Shown here: positions 17,332 through 25,074 of the stretch, piece after piece
How the letters are laid out: every line of letters begins with the position of its first letter
How positions within the stretch are numbered: position 1 is the stretch's first letter
Assembly (NCBI RefSeq): GCF_017939745.1
Contig: NZ_JAGKQQ010000001.1
Location: forward strand, 6,711,299 to 6,775,298
DNA: 64,000 bases
Direction: 5' to 3'
Source of the DNA: Gemmata palustris
GTDB taxonomy: Bacteria > Planctomycetota > Planctomycetia > Gemmatales > Gemmataceae
Notes under the pieces: generated by a model
Database searches by the model: none
What the model was told of the DNA's origin: nothing
The model's input: only the letters and a program-made list of their open reading frames with translations
Program-made: the position numbers and the translations under genes

Positions 17332-17733
17332 TCAGTTCGGAATCACCTCGAACACTAACTCCGGCGCGTACCGCCGGCTAATAGCCGACGCCACTTCGCT
17401 GCGCAGGAACCCGGCCGCTCGCTCTAGTGCGCCCACCACGGCTTCGCGGTCGAAGTCGGGCGGCACGCCCACCAGTACCCGCAACCGGCCCGAGTGCGGG
17501 GCCGGCTCCACCGCGACGACGCCCGCGGCCTGTATCGCCGGGTCGCCGCAGGACGCGAACGCGCCGTGGAGCGCGTCCCGGGCCTGTCGGCACAGTTGCT
17601 GTGACTTGCGGCCCGCCTGTTTCGGGGCGTTCCACGGCTTCGCGTGGAACTCTTTGGGGTCGCTGCCGTCCTCGGGGCTGATGTCACCCGCGAGGTTCTG
17701 AAATTCGTCTGCTTTCTGTCGCCTCCGGCTCAT
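17332..17733 (-). CDS. rbfA: RbfA-like ribosome-binding factor
   Basis: A 133-residue protein. The C-terminal half matches ribosome-binding factor A, a KH-fold protein that helps mature 16S rRNA in the small subunit: FLRSEVASAISRRYAPELVF (110-129) corresponds to the conserved YLRSELxxxLxLRxxPEL motif. The N-terminus (MSRRRQKADEFQNLAGDISPEDG) is an added tail. No nusA, infB or truB is nearby, although rbfA often lies with them. The ATG at 17733 is chosen because its first residues are repeated in a second place (19150-19227). A more distant RbfA-like role is possible. Confidence 0.7.
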   Translation of the reverse strand: MSRRRQKADEFQNLAGDISPEDGSDPKEFHAKPWNAPKQAGRKSQQLCRQARDALHGAFASCGDPAIQAAGVVAVEPAPHSGRLRVLVGVPPDFDREAVVGALERAAGFLRSEVASAISRRYAPELVFEVIPN

Positions 17734-18047
17734 CGGAGTCGCCTCGGATTGAAGGGAAAGTCGTAACACGCGACGCCACGTGAACGGTGATCGCAATAGG
17801 ACGCATGGGACACCTCCTTCCGGGCGGACAGGATCATTGGGGCAGTGGTTCGGACACACAACGGGCCGCCGAGGTTCGCCGGCGGGTGCGTTCCGGGGCA
17901 CTGGGAAGCGACTCGCTTTCACTGTGTTCAGAGAGGGACCGCTTTGATTTGGGGAAACTCTCTTCAAGCACGTTGAGTGTAGTCTTGCGTCCTCAAGGGT
18001 AGATTCGTCGATTAATAGGTCAAGTTGTCACGTTTGCGGTTGAAAAT
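17734..18047. other. Intergenic region upstream of the RbfA-like gene
   Basis: A 314-base gap that becomes AT-rich towards 18000-18047, next to the low-GC membrane gene. About 60 bases upstream of the RbfA-like ATG resemble the sequence upstream of the truncated duplicate at 19150-19227 (GCCTCGGATTGAAG against GCCGCGGATTAAGG, and ATCGCAATAGGACGC against ATCGCAATGACGCG). No other feature is seen. Confidence 0.5.
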
Positions 18048-18977
18048 TTAAGGGGTGTAATCAACCGGAATGACCACCAAAACGGGATTTGGCGATTTAA
18101 GATTGGTTTTTCTCCCTCCCCGTGCTTCTTGCACTTCAATTTCGACACTCACAAGGTATAAGCCGGGCTCGCCCTCGAACTCAAGCCGGCACTTCGCGAT
18201 GGGATTGGATTCTGTGAAATGGATCAGCCCATCAGTAAGTTCCCCGTTGATGGTCAATCTCGCTTCGGTGGAGTTCTTTTTCGTGGCCAGCTTAGCCAGG
18301 TAAGTAATCGGTGGTTTAAAATTATCGAATGCCGATTCGGTTAATAAAGCCAAATCGCGTTTAATGGTTTGCCAATTTACAATCACTGAATTCACTTTCG
18401 CAATATCGCTCTTGGAAACCTTGCCCAAATCGAAAGTGGCGACTGGATACGCTATATTAGGCTCATTCGGTTTCGCGTTCAGCACTCTAAAAGTGGAGCC
18501 GCTCATGTAGCGGGTTCCACCTTGGTGTTTCAGAGAGTTGCCGGAAAAGTTATCGAGCCGAGCTAGTGGGAGATCACTGTCATCCGTAACGGGCACACCT
18601 TTTTTTTCGTCTGCGTTCTTCGGCGTTTCGGTGGCTGAGATGGGGCGGAATGCCACAAGAACGGTAGCAGCTACTACCACAACGAAGAGGATGCCGCCGG
18701 CGACCACAAGCCACTTGAATCGCGTCAGGCCGGTTTTAATTTGATTGTTAACCAGTTCGGCCTTTTGTTCCCGCGTTAGGCTTGACATGTCTGGTGTGTA
18801 TTGCCCTAGCAATTCGCGAAGCATTTCCAGGCGTTTATTAGCATCAGTCACGTCTTTTAAGGCTACGTATCGATGTCTTCTCCACAGCCCATAGCACGTT
18901 ACAAATCCAGCGACGAGACACGCGAAAACTGCGTAGGGAGTGTCGATGTTGGGAACGATCTTCCACATCTCACCCAT
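18048..18977 (-). CDS. Low-GC membrane protein of unknown function
   Basis: A 309-residue protein I do not recognise. Two transmembrane helices are visible near the N-terminus: about residues 11-31 (YAVFACLVAGFVTCYGLW) and about 92-112 (WLVVAGGILFVVVVAATVLVAF). A basic/acidic cytosolic segment with TREQKAELVNNQ lies between them. The remaining 190 residues should be extracytoplasmic and beta-rich (EARLTINGELTDGLIHF, GEPGLYLVSVEIEVQEA). Base composition is clearly lower in GC than its surroundings; for example 18301-18360 has 22 G/C of 60. This suggests recent acquisition or weaker selection on codon use. Two ATG codons close together allow a start at 18977 or three codons later. Confidence 0.7.
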   Translation of the reverse strand: MGEMWKIVPNIDTPYAVFACLVAGFVTCYGLWRRHRYVALKDVTDANKRLEMLRELLGQYTPDMSSLTREQKAELVNNQIKTGLTRFKWLVVAGGILFVVVVAATVLVAFRPISATETPKNADEKKGVPVTDDSDLPLARLDNFSGNSLKHQGGTRYMSGSTFRVLNAKPNEPNIAYPVATFDLGKVSKSDIAKVNSVIVNWQTIKRDLALLTESAFDNFKPPITYLAKLATKKNSTEARLTINGELTDGLIHFTESNPIAKCRLEFEGEPGLYLVSVEIEVQEARGGRKTNLKSPNPVLVVIPVDYTP

Positions 18978-19149
18978 CGCAAATGACTCCAAGAATTGTT
19001 GCGTTTTGTTTAAGCATCGCCGATCCGTATCCCGCTGCAAGGTCGGTTGTCCTCGCGGAAATGCCCTCGTGAGGAAAAATCACCACTTTTCGGTATGTCT
19101 GTTACACTTTGCCCACCATCCGCAGCAGCAGTGATTCAGGGCAGCGTCG

Positions 19150-19227
19150 CTAGCGCCCTTTGCGACCCTCGGGGCTGACGTCACCCGCGAGGTTCTGGAA
19201 CTTGTCCGCCTTTGCCTCTCGGCTCAA
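19150..19227 (-). pseudogene. Truncated duplicate of the RbfA-like gene 5' end
   Basis: A 25-codon frame starting with TTG reads LSREAKADKF then QNLAGDVSPEGRKGR and ends in TAG. It closely matches the first 23 residues of the RbfA-like protein encoded at 17332-17733, and the upstream DNA is also similar. The RbfA domain itself is absent. It is most likely a truncated duplication of the gene's 5' end and leader, left on the other side of the low-GC membrane gene. A functional 25-residue peptide is possible but unlikely. Confidence 0.55.
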
Positions 19228-19413
19228 TCGAAAGCGCCGCGGATTAAGGTCGTACCGTGCGGGCACTAATCGCAATGACGCGGCGCGGCCCCGGCGGGAC
19301 GAGATTCGGACGCGCGCGGGGACACAACCCGGGCCAACAGGTTCACGCGCGCGACGGGAACGCGCGCCGTGTATACAACAACGTGCGTTCTGCTCTCCAC
19401 GAAAGGAAGTGCG

Positions 19414-20550
19414 ATGAAGCCGCGCCTGTTCACCCCCGGACCCACGACCGTTCCCGAAGAGACGCTCCTCGAACTCGCGCGCCCGGTGACCTACCACCGA
19501 GCGGCGGAAGCAAAAGCGATCCTCGCGGAAGTCAGCGAAGACCTGAAGTACGTGTTCCAGACCGCGCAACCGGTGTTCACGCTCACGTGTTCCGGTACCG
19601 GCGGCATGGAAGCGGCCGTCAGTAACACGCTCGCGGCCGGTGAGAAAGCGATCCTCTGCACCGCGGGGCGCTGGGGCGAGCGCTGGCGCGGCATCCTGAA
19701 GGCGTTCGCGGCCAACATCGTGCCGGTCGAGGTTCCTTACGGCAAGGCGGTCACGCCCGAGATGCTGGCAAAGGCGCTCGCCGACAACCCCGACACGAAG
19801 GTGGTGTTCACCACGCTCAGCGAAACGAGCACCGGCGTCGGGCACGACCTGGAAGCGTTCGGCAAGGTCGTGGCCAAGACCGACGCGCTCCTCGCCGTGG
19901 ACGGAATCAGTGGCGTCGGCGCGATGGAGTGCCGGATGGACGCCTGGGGCCTGGACGTGGTCGTGACCGGCTCGCAGAAAGCCCTCATGATGCCGCCGGG
20001 TCTGGCGTTCGTGAGCGCGAGCGAAAAGGCGTGGAAGAAGATTGACGCGACGCCCGTCCGCAGCTTCTACCTCGACATCCGGCGCTACAAAAAGTCGCTG
20101 GCGGAAAGCGACACGCCGTTCACCCCGGGGAACACGCTCATCAAGGCGCAGCGCGTGAGCCTGAAGCGCATCCGCGCCGAGGGCATCGAGAACCTCTGGG
20201 CGCGCCACAACCGGATCGCCGCGGCGTGCCGCGCGGGGGTCGAGGCACTGGGGCTCAAGGTGTACGCCGAGCGCCCCAACAGCGCGCTGACCGTGATCGC
20301 GGTCCCGCAGGGCGTGGACGGTACCGCCACGCTGAAGGCGCTCGAAAAGAAGTACGGCTACAAGCTCGCCGACGGCCAGGACACGCTCAAGGGTCACATC
20401 TGGCGCCTCTCGCACATGGGCTACACCGACTCGTTCGACGTGCTCGGTGCGCTGAGCGCGCTGGAACTGGTGCTCCTCGAAAGCGGCTTCAAACTCGAAG
20501 CCGGTGCCGGGGTCGCCGCGTTCCAGAAGGCCTACGCGACCGGGAAGTAA
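19414..20550 (+). CDS. Class V aminotransferase (alanine/serine--glyoxylate type)
   Basis: A 378-residue PLP-dependent enzyme of aminotransferase fold type I, class V, similar to alanine-glyoxylate and serine-glyoxylate/serine-pyruvate aminotransferases. The opening LFTPGPTTVPEE, the TCSGTGGMEAAVSN phosphate-binding stretch, the AVDGISGVGAM segment with the PLP Asp, and VVVTGSQKALMMPPGLAF with the PLP-binding Lys189 are all in place. The C-terminal substrate domain ends with HIWRLSHMGYTDSFDVLGAL, also typical. The ATG at 19414 has a GGAAG ribosome binding site. Length matches the family. The preferred amino donor cannot be read from sequence. An intrinsic terminator follows. Confidence 0.93.
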   Translation: MKPRLFTPGPTTVPEETLLELARPVTYHRAAEAKAILAEVSEDLKYVFQTAQPVFTLTCSGTGGMEAAVSNTLAAGEKAILCTAGRWGERWRGILKAFAANIVPVEVPYGKAVTPEMLAKALADNPDTKVVFTTLSETSTGVGHDLEAFGKVVAKTDALLAVDGISGVGAMECRMDAWGLDVVVTGSQKALMMPPGLAFVSASEKAWKKIDATPVRSFYLDIRRYKKSLAESDTPFTPGNTLIKAQRVSLKRIRAEGIENLWARHNRIAAACRAGVEALGLKVYAERPNSALTVIAVPQGVDGTATLKALEKKYGYKLADGQDTLKGHIWRLSHMGYTDSFDVLGALSALELVLLESGFKLEAGAGVAAFQKAYATGK

Positions 20551-20564
20551 AGAGGTGTGGTAAG

Positions 20565-20598
20565 ATGGTTCGGGAGGCATCCCGAACCATTTTTGCTT
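20565..20598 (+). terminator. Intrinsic terminator of the aminotransferase gene
   Basis: A perfect 11-bp stem (ATGGTTCGGGA at 20565-20575 with its complement at 20580-20590), a GGCA tetraloop and a following TTTTTGCTTT run form a textbook Rho-independent terminator 14 bases after the aminotransferase stop and just before the toxin-antitoxin pair. Confidence 0.88.
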
Positions 20599-20611
20599 TC
20601 AGGAGGTCGCG

Positions 20612-20863
20612 ATGTCCGACGTTCCGCTGGACAACAAAACGCTCGCCGCCCTCATCGCCCAGAATCGCCTTGTGGCTGTGACCGACGTCGAGGGGCAGAT
20701 CGTCGGGTACTTCGCTCCGGCCCTTTCGCGCGAAGAAATGGCGCGTCGGCACCTGGGACTTCCCGACCCAGAAATCGTGCGCGCGCAACGAGAGAAACCC
20801 GAGAAGACGTACACAACCGCTGATGTCAAAGCGTACCTCGGTTCTCTGGAGAGCCGGGGATGA
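20612..20863 (+). CDS. Antitoxin-like small protein
   Basis: An 83-residue protein with a strong AGGAGGT ribosome binding site, encoded directly before a RelE/ParE-type toxin gene and overlapping it by four bases (ATGA). It is not of a family I can name with certainty. The central segment (LVAVTDVEGQIVGYFAPALSREE) resembles beta-strand pairs in Phd/DUF-type antitoxins, and the C-terminal helix region (YTTADVKAYLGSLES) suits toxin wrapping. Function as an antitoxin is inferred from size, order and overlap. The gene sits just after a terminator and so is expected to have its own promoter. Confidence 0.65.
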   Translation: MSDVPLDNKTLAALIAQNRLVAVTDVEGQIVGYFAPALSREEMARRHLGLPDPEIVRAQREKPEKTYTTADVKAYLGSLESRG

Positions 20864-21138
20864 GGTACACCGTCGTTTGGCGGGAAACGGCCCTCCAGCA
20901 ACTTGCCGAGATCTGGATGGGAGCCACGGACCGCGAAGCAGTGAATCGTGCAGTCGATAACGTGGACGCGGAACTGCTCGACGACCCGGATCAAAAGGGC
21001 GAAGATTATTTCGGCGATCGTTACATTCTTAATTCCGTAATTTGGGCGCTGTATCACGTAATTTCCGACGATCTGATGGTTCACGTTCTGCAAGTCGGGC
21101 GCATCGGAATTGATCGACCCCACGAAAACACACCTTAA
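20860..21138 (+). CDS. RelE/ParE-family toxin-like protein
   Basis: A 92-residue protein with RelE/ParE-fold features: YTVVWRETALQQLAEIW at the N-terminus (strand then helix, as in ParE), a helix with an acidic middle, and a C-terminal sheet (YILNSVIWALYHVISDDLMVHVLQVGRI). Its start overlaps the antitoxin stop (ATGA), which indicates translational coupling. ParE-like members poison gyrase and RelE-like members cleave mRNA; the sequence here does not decide between them, and the usual RelE catalytic basic residues are not obvious. It may also be a non-toxic member of the fold. Confidence 0.7.
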   Translation: MRYTVVWRETALQQLAEIWMGATDREAVNRAVDNVDAELLDDPDQKGEDYFGDRYILNSVIWALYHVISDDLMVHVLQVGRIGIDRPHENTP

Positions 21139-21170
21139 ACCCACTGTTCAAGCGATAGCCGGAATCGCTC

Positions 21171-21830
21171 ATGCCGCTCGTCTATGAGCCTTATGCCGAA
21201 CAGGTGAAGGTTTGGCCCAAAGACGGGCGGCACATCCTCGCGCAGTACGACGACGAGAGCATCATCGTTTATCAGGCGTATAACCCGACCATCGGGCGGT
21301 ACGCGAGCGCCTGCGGGCACTTCGGCGACGGTTTCAGCTTTTCGCGGATGAGTTGGGTGAAGCCGAACTTCCTGTGGATGATGTACCGCTGCGGGTGGGG
21401 CACGAAGGAGAACCAGGAAGTCACCCTCGCGCTCCGACTGCGGCGGGCGTTCTTCGACTCACTCCTCGAAAGTGCGGTTCCCTCCACTTGGGACCGCGAG
21501 CAATTCGCCACATCCGAAGACTGGTCGCACGCGGTGGGGCGGTCGTCCGTGCGACTGCAATGGGATCCGGATCACCACCCTTCTGGCGCGAAACTCGATC
21601 GGCGCGCGATTCAACTCGGCTTGCGCGGCCCGGTCCTCCGAGCGTTCGCCACAACGGAATTACTGGAAGTAATCGACCTGACCGAGTTTGTCGCGGAACA
21701 GCGCGAGGTGTTATCATCGCGCGGAACGGCTGGTATTCTCGCCCCGCGCGAGCGGGTGTACGTTCCAGATGATCCCGCGATTGCAACCCGGTTGCGATTG
21801 GCGAACTGGTCACAACCCGAGAGAGATTGA
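21171..21830 (+). CDS. DUF4291 domain protein
   Basis: A 219-residue protein of the DUF4291 family, whose biochemical role is unknown. The conserved pattern is clear: ILAQYDDESIIVYQAYNP, RMSWVKPNFLWMMYRCGWGTK, VRLQWDPDHHPSG and AIQLGLRGPVL. It has no signal peptide or membrane helix. It lies 32 bp after the toxin gene and 23 bp before another hypothetical gene, all on the plus strand, so co-transcription is possible. The fold retains many aromatic and basic residues that could form a nucleotide pocket, but that is speculation. Length is close to other family members. Confidence 0.85.
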   Translation: MPLVYEPYAEQVKVWPKDGRHILAQYDDESIIVYQAYNPTIGRYASACGHFGDGFSFSRMSWVKPNFLWMMYRCGWGTKENQEVTLALRLRRAFFDSLLESAVPSTWDREQFATSEDWSHAVGRSSVRLQWDPDHHPSGAKLDRRAIQLGLRGPVLRAFATTELLEVIDLTEFVAEQREVLSSRGTAGILAPRERVYVPDDPAIATRLRLANWSQPERD

Positions 21831-21853
21831 ACTCCAGCAAACGGTGGAGGTCC

Positions 21854-22480
21854 ATGAGCCTCGATATCTCGGTAGGCACGTTGGCGTGGTGCGTGGAAAA
21901 TGGAGAGTTAGACGGTGCAGAGTGGGCAGCACGCGACATGCGCGAGATCAACCGTGTGCTCGCCACACGAGGGTTGACTGTACACGCTGAACCACACAGC
22001 TTGCCGCCGTTACGCGACCGCTGTCGGCTTCACGGGATGCCGTACTCGTGGATTCACTATTTGCGCCGAGCTTATGCTTACGCGCGTCAAGCCCCGCATG
22101 CGTTCGTCCCGCTCCCCTACGACTCAGATGCGACCAGCGACGAGTGCCTCGACCGTGAGATGTCGAAGTTCGATTCTCACCTGATCTGCCATTCAGATTG
22201 CGACGGGTATTACGTGCCCGTCGACTTTTTTGAACCACTTCACGACGAGCACCTCGTCGGTGAGGTGCTGGGATCTAGTCAAGGGGCCATGCGGGAACTC
22301 ATATTCGTGGCGCCGTTGATCGAAATTCATCTTCATAACGCCCACTTATCTAATGCAATTGCTGAAAGAATCGCGAATGAAGACGCCGGAGCGCTTTACA
22401 TCGAGCGGCAGGTGTGGTTGCAGCTCTACGAAGCGTTTCGGTTGAGCATCGAGTACGGCGCAGCGGTGAAGTTCTGCTAA
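21854..22480 (+). CDS. Hypothetical protein
   Basis: A 208-residue cytosolic protein that I do not recognise. The ATG at 21854 has a GGAGG site and lies 23 bp after the DUF4291 gene. The sequence has a histidine-rich middle (CRLHGMPYSWIHYLRR, HLICHSDCDGYYVPVDF) and a C-terminal helical part. SHLICHSDCDGYYVPVDF resembles a segment found in small immunity-like or DUF proteins of polymorphic systems, but the match is weak. It ends four bases before the convergent PepSY gene. No signal peptide or membrane segment is visible. Confidence 0.65.
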   Translation: MSLDISVGTLAWCVENGELDGAEWAARDMREINRVLATRGLTVHAEPHSLPPLRDRCRLHGMPYSWIHYLRRAYAYARQAPHAFVPLPYDSDATSDECLDREMSKFDSHLICHSDCDGYYVPVDFFEPLHDEHLVGEVLGSSQGAMRELIFVAPLIEIHLHNAHLSNAIAERIANEDAGALYIERQVWLQLYEAFRLSIEYGAAVKFC

Positions 22481-22484
22481 ACGC

Positions 22485-23168
22485 TCACGGCACGAACCAG
22501 TAATACACCGCGCCCGTGACCGCGGTGCCGACCACGAACAGGATCGCGCCCCACTTCCCGCGGCTCTTGAGCGACCACCACATGACCAACCCCGTCGCGG
22601 AGATGATGAGCAGCAGAACGCACGTCCCATCGATCACGAAGCTCCACACGCGCCCGGTGCGCTTCACCTCGTTGCTCATGTTCCCGCGGTTCCCGCGGTG
22701 CAGGTCGGTCATCACGATCGCCCACCCCTGGTAGGTGGACGCGACCTCTGTTGTCGCGCTCTCCACATCAATCGTCGCGACCGTTTCACCGCCGGCGCGC
22801 TTGAACTCCACCTTGATCTGCGGGCGGTCATTGTCGTCCTTCACGAACACGAAGGAACTCAGCTCGCCGCGCACGTCGAACTCCTTGCGCAGCGCCTCCA
22901 CCACCGCGAGTTTCTCCTCGCCCGTTGCCTCACCAGAGGACTCGGACGGGATCGGGAGCTTCCCGCCGGGCATTTTGTCCCGCGGGAGCGGGCGCGACTC
23001 TCGCCGCGTTTGAGCTTCGAGTTTGGCGTCATCCGGCAGGAACCACTCGGTGTGGTTCAGCATGAAGCCGGTGATCGCGAAGAACAGGATCAGCGTCAGC
23101 CCGAACAGCGTGAGGTACACGTGAACCGTTCGGGACGTTTTGAGTAGCCAGCGGTGAAGGGGCGACAT
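22485..23168 (-). CDS. PepSY-type transmembrane protein
   Basis: A 227-residue membrane protein of the PepSY-TM type. The N-terminal helix (VHVYLTLFGLTLILFFAITGFMLNH) carries the pattern His-x-x-x-Gly then a GFxLNH end, common in PepSY-TM proteins linked to electron transfer. A periplasmic region with one PepSY-like domain follows (about 75-165), then two C-terminal helices (VIDGTCVLLLIISATGLVMWW and AILFVVGTAVTGAVYYWFV). The start ATG overlaps the apbE stop by one base (TAATG), so the two genes are translationally coupled. Together they probably pass electrons across the membrane through a flavinylated or haem-bearing partner. Confidence 0.8.
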   Translation of the reverse strand: MSPLHRWLLKTSRTVHVYLTLFGLTLILFFAITGFMLNHTEWFLPDDAKLEAQTRRESRPLPRDKMPGGKLPIPSESSGEATGEEKLAVVEALRKEFDVRGELSSFVFVKDDNDRPQIKVEFKRAGGETVATIDVESATTEVASTYQGWAIVMTDLHRGNRGNMSNEVKRTGRVWSFVIDGTCVLLLIISATGLVMWWSLKSRGKWGAILFVVGTAVTGAVYYWFVP

Positions 23169-24703
23169 TACTTCTTCTTCGCCTCCTTGAATTCCACCAC
23201 CGTCTCGGCCGTCTCCGCGTTCTTCTCGAATTTCACACTCGCCGGCTTGTCCTTGCACTCGATCTTGCCACTCTGCCGCAAGTGTTCGCCGAACTCGCGG
23301 TGAACTTCAACGCGAACCGTGTACGTACCTTGCGCGAGCGCGTTCCCCTTATCGTCTTTGCCGTCCCACGCGAGATCGTACTTCCCCGGTCCGCGGGTCG
23401 CCCGCGTCACGGCTTTCACGAGGTCCGCGTCGCCCTTCCCGATCTTCCACCAGTCCTTGAGGTCTTTTAGGTATTTGGGGGCGTTGCCCCACACCGCCAG
23501 CGTGCGAACGGCCTTGCCCTTTTCGTCCTCGATCCAGATCGCGGTATACGGCTTGCGGTAGCGCTTCGCGTCGATCTTCGGCAGTTCCACTGCGACCGTG
23601 ACCTGATACCCTTCCGGCCACGCCGCGCCCTTTGGCTCGTCCTTCTTCTCTTGCGGCGTGAAGATGTACGTCGGCGCGACCTCAGACAGTTTGAGCCCCG
23701 CGCTCTGGTGCTGCTTGCCGACCGGAGTGATAATCAGGCACTCCGCTCCGGGAACGCTCGCGATCAGCTTCAAGCCATCTTCGGGCTTCAGCACGCAGAG
23801 CGTCGTGGCGAGCGCGTTCGCAGTGACGTTGTCGTTCGCAACCACGGTGGCGCTCGTCGCTCTCTCGGCCGGATGACCAGTTCGCGGGTCGAAGATGTGC
23901 CCGTAGCGCTTCCCGTTAATCGTGTAGAAGCGCTGATAATCGCCGCTCGTCGCGACCGCCTGGTTCTTGAGACGAAGCGCTGCGAGCGGGGCCGCGTTGT
24001 CGAAGTGCCGGAACGGGTCTTGAATGCCGACCGCCCAACCGGTGCCGCCCGGCGGCGTGCCCCAGCCGAGGATGTCGCCGCCCAAGTTGATGAGCAGCGC
24101 ACTGACAGTCGGGTGTGCTTTACGGACCGCGTCGGACGCCTGCTGAATGATGTAACCCTTCCCGATGGCGTTCAGGTTCAGCGGTTGATCGGTGAGGCGC
24201 TTCACCGTGGTGCCGGTCGCATCGAACTCCCAGCCCGGCTTTTTGAGATCGCCTGTAATGCGCCCGAGAGTGAGGGCGTCCGGCACCCGCCCGGTTCGTT
24301 CGCCGTCCTTCCACACGCGGACCAACTCGCCGACTTGCCCGTTGAACGCACCACCGCTCTTCCGCTGCCACGATTCGTAAGCCCTGAGCACGTCGGCCAT
24401 TTCCGCAGACACTTTCACCGGCTCGCGCGAGCGGTTCAGCTTGCTGATTTCGCTCGCGGCGTCGTAGGTGCTGAAGATCGCGCGCAGGCGCTCAATTTCG
24501 TTGAGCACGGTCAGTTCTGCTTCTTCGGCGGTGGACTCGTTAGGCGCCACGACGCACAAGTCGAGCGACGTGCCAATGACGTGATCGTGGTGAAACGGGA
24601 ACTCGCTCGCCGTTGGGGAGGGCACATCGGCCGGACCCGCACCGCCCGCACTCACAATGCACCCGAGCGCGAGAACGGTCAGCGGAAGCAGGAATCGACG
24701 CAT
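23168..24703 (-). CDS. apbE: ApbE FAD:protein FMN transferase with C-terminal DUF2271 domain
   Basis: A 511-residue exported protein. After a signal peptide (MRRFLLPLTVLALGCIVSAGG, possibly lipidated at Cys15), residues about 35-330 form an ApbE domain, which attaches FMN to Thr residues of target proteins. It has IGTSLDLCVVAP, the FSTYDAASEISKLNR motif, LNLNAIGKGYIIQQA, LLINLGGDILGWG, and the late GHIFDPRTGHPA and TANALATTL Mg/FAD motifs. The C-terminal third (about 365-490) is a DUF2271-type domain (PYTAIWIEDEKGKAVRTLAVWG, YDLAWDGKDDKGN). It is the first gene of a two-gene unit with the PepSY membrane protein. An operator-like palindrome lies 17 bases before the start. Confidence 0.9.
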   Translation of the reverse strand: MRRFLLPLTVLALGCIVSAGGAGPADVPSPTASEFPFHHDHVIGTSLDLCVVAPNESTAEEAELTVLNEIERLRAIFSTYDAASEISKLNRSREPVKVSAEMADVLRAYESWQRKSGGAFNGQVGELVRVWKDGERTGRVPDALTLGRITGDLKKPGWEFDATGTTVKRLTDQPLNLNAIGKGYIIQQASDAVRKAHPTVSALLINLGGDILGWGTPPGGTGWAVGIQDPFRHFDNAAPLAALRLKNQAVATSGDYQRFYTINGKRYGHIFDPRTGHPAERATSATVVANDNVTANALATTLCVLKPEDGLKLIASVPGAECLIITPVGKQHQSAGLKLSEVAPTYIFTPQEKKDEPKGAAWPEGYQVTVAVELPKIDAKRYRKPYTAIWIEDEKGKAVRTLAVWGNAPKYLKDLKDWWKIGKGDADLVKAVTRATRGPGKYDLAWDGKDDKGNALAQGTYTVRVEVHREFGEHLRQSGKIECKDKPASVKFEKNAETAETVVEFKEAKKK

Positions 24704-25074
24704 CGGGCACCGGAGGTTGTGTTGAGATTAAGTCTCAACAAGATTAGCCGAGTCGAATCGATCGGCAAGCCAAAAACGGTGAGATCGCGATGAGGTGAAC
24801 GCACGAAACGCTTGTAATTCTTACACGCTTCGCACGTCGGCCGGGACCGGCTGTACTCTTTACACCATTCATTCGGTGAGTCGATTTCTTCGTCACACTT
24901 GGTTCGATCCCGAACTACTGCCCTCATCGCACCTTGCGCGGGTACATTTCCGTCTACCGTGCTCCACGAACATTCCCGGCACAGCGGTTGCGGTTAGACT
25001 TCCGACGCCCCTTGCTTCACAGCACCACGGCCGCTTTGTGCGGTCAGGCGTCTCCAACCACGGAGGTCAAGGGA
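24704..25074. other. Divergent promoter region between apbE and a metalloprotease gene
   Basis: This 371-base region holds the promoters of the apbE unit (minus) and the zinc protease (plus). It is AT-richer than the genes. A perfect palindrome at 24720-24740 is annotated separately. No coding frame with support is seen. Confidence 0.5.
24720..24740 (-). promoter_or_regulatory. Operator-like palindrome upstream of apbE
   Basis: A perfect 8-5-8 inverted repeat, TGTTGAGA-N5-TCTCAACA, lies 17-37 bases before the apbE ATG. Its size and symmetry fit a binding site for a dimeric repressor. ApbE and PepSY genes are often controlled by metal or redox regulators, but the regulator cannot be named from this site. 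Confidence 0.55.

Noticed and set aside
19150-20580. A 476-codon minus-strand gene opposite the aminotransferase
   Set aside because: It is antisense to a confident aminotransferase. Only its last 25 codons have meaning, as a duplicate of the RbfA-like 5' end.
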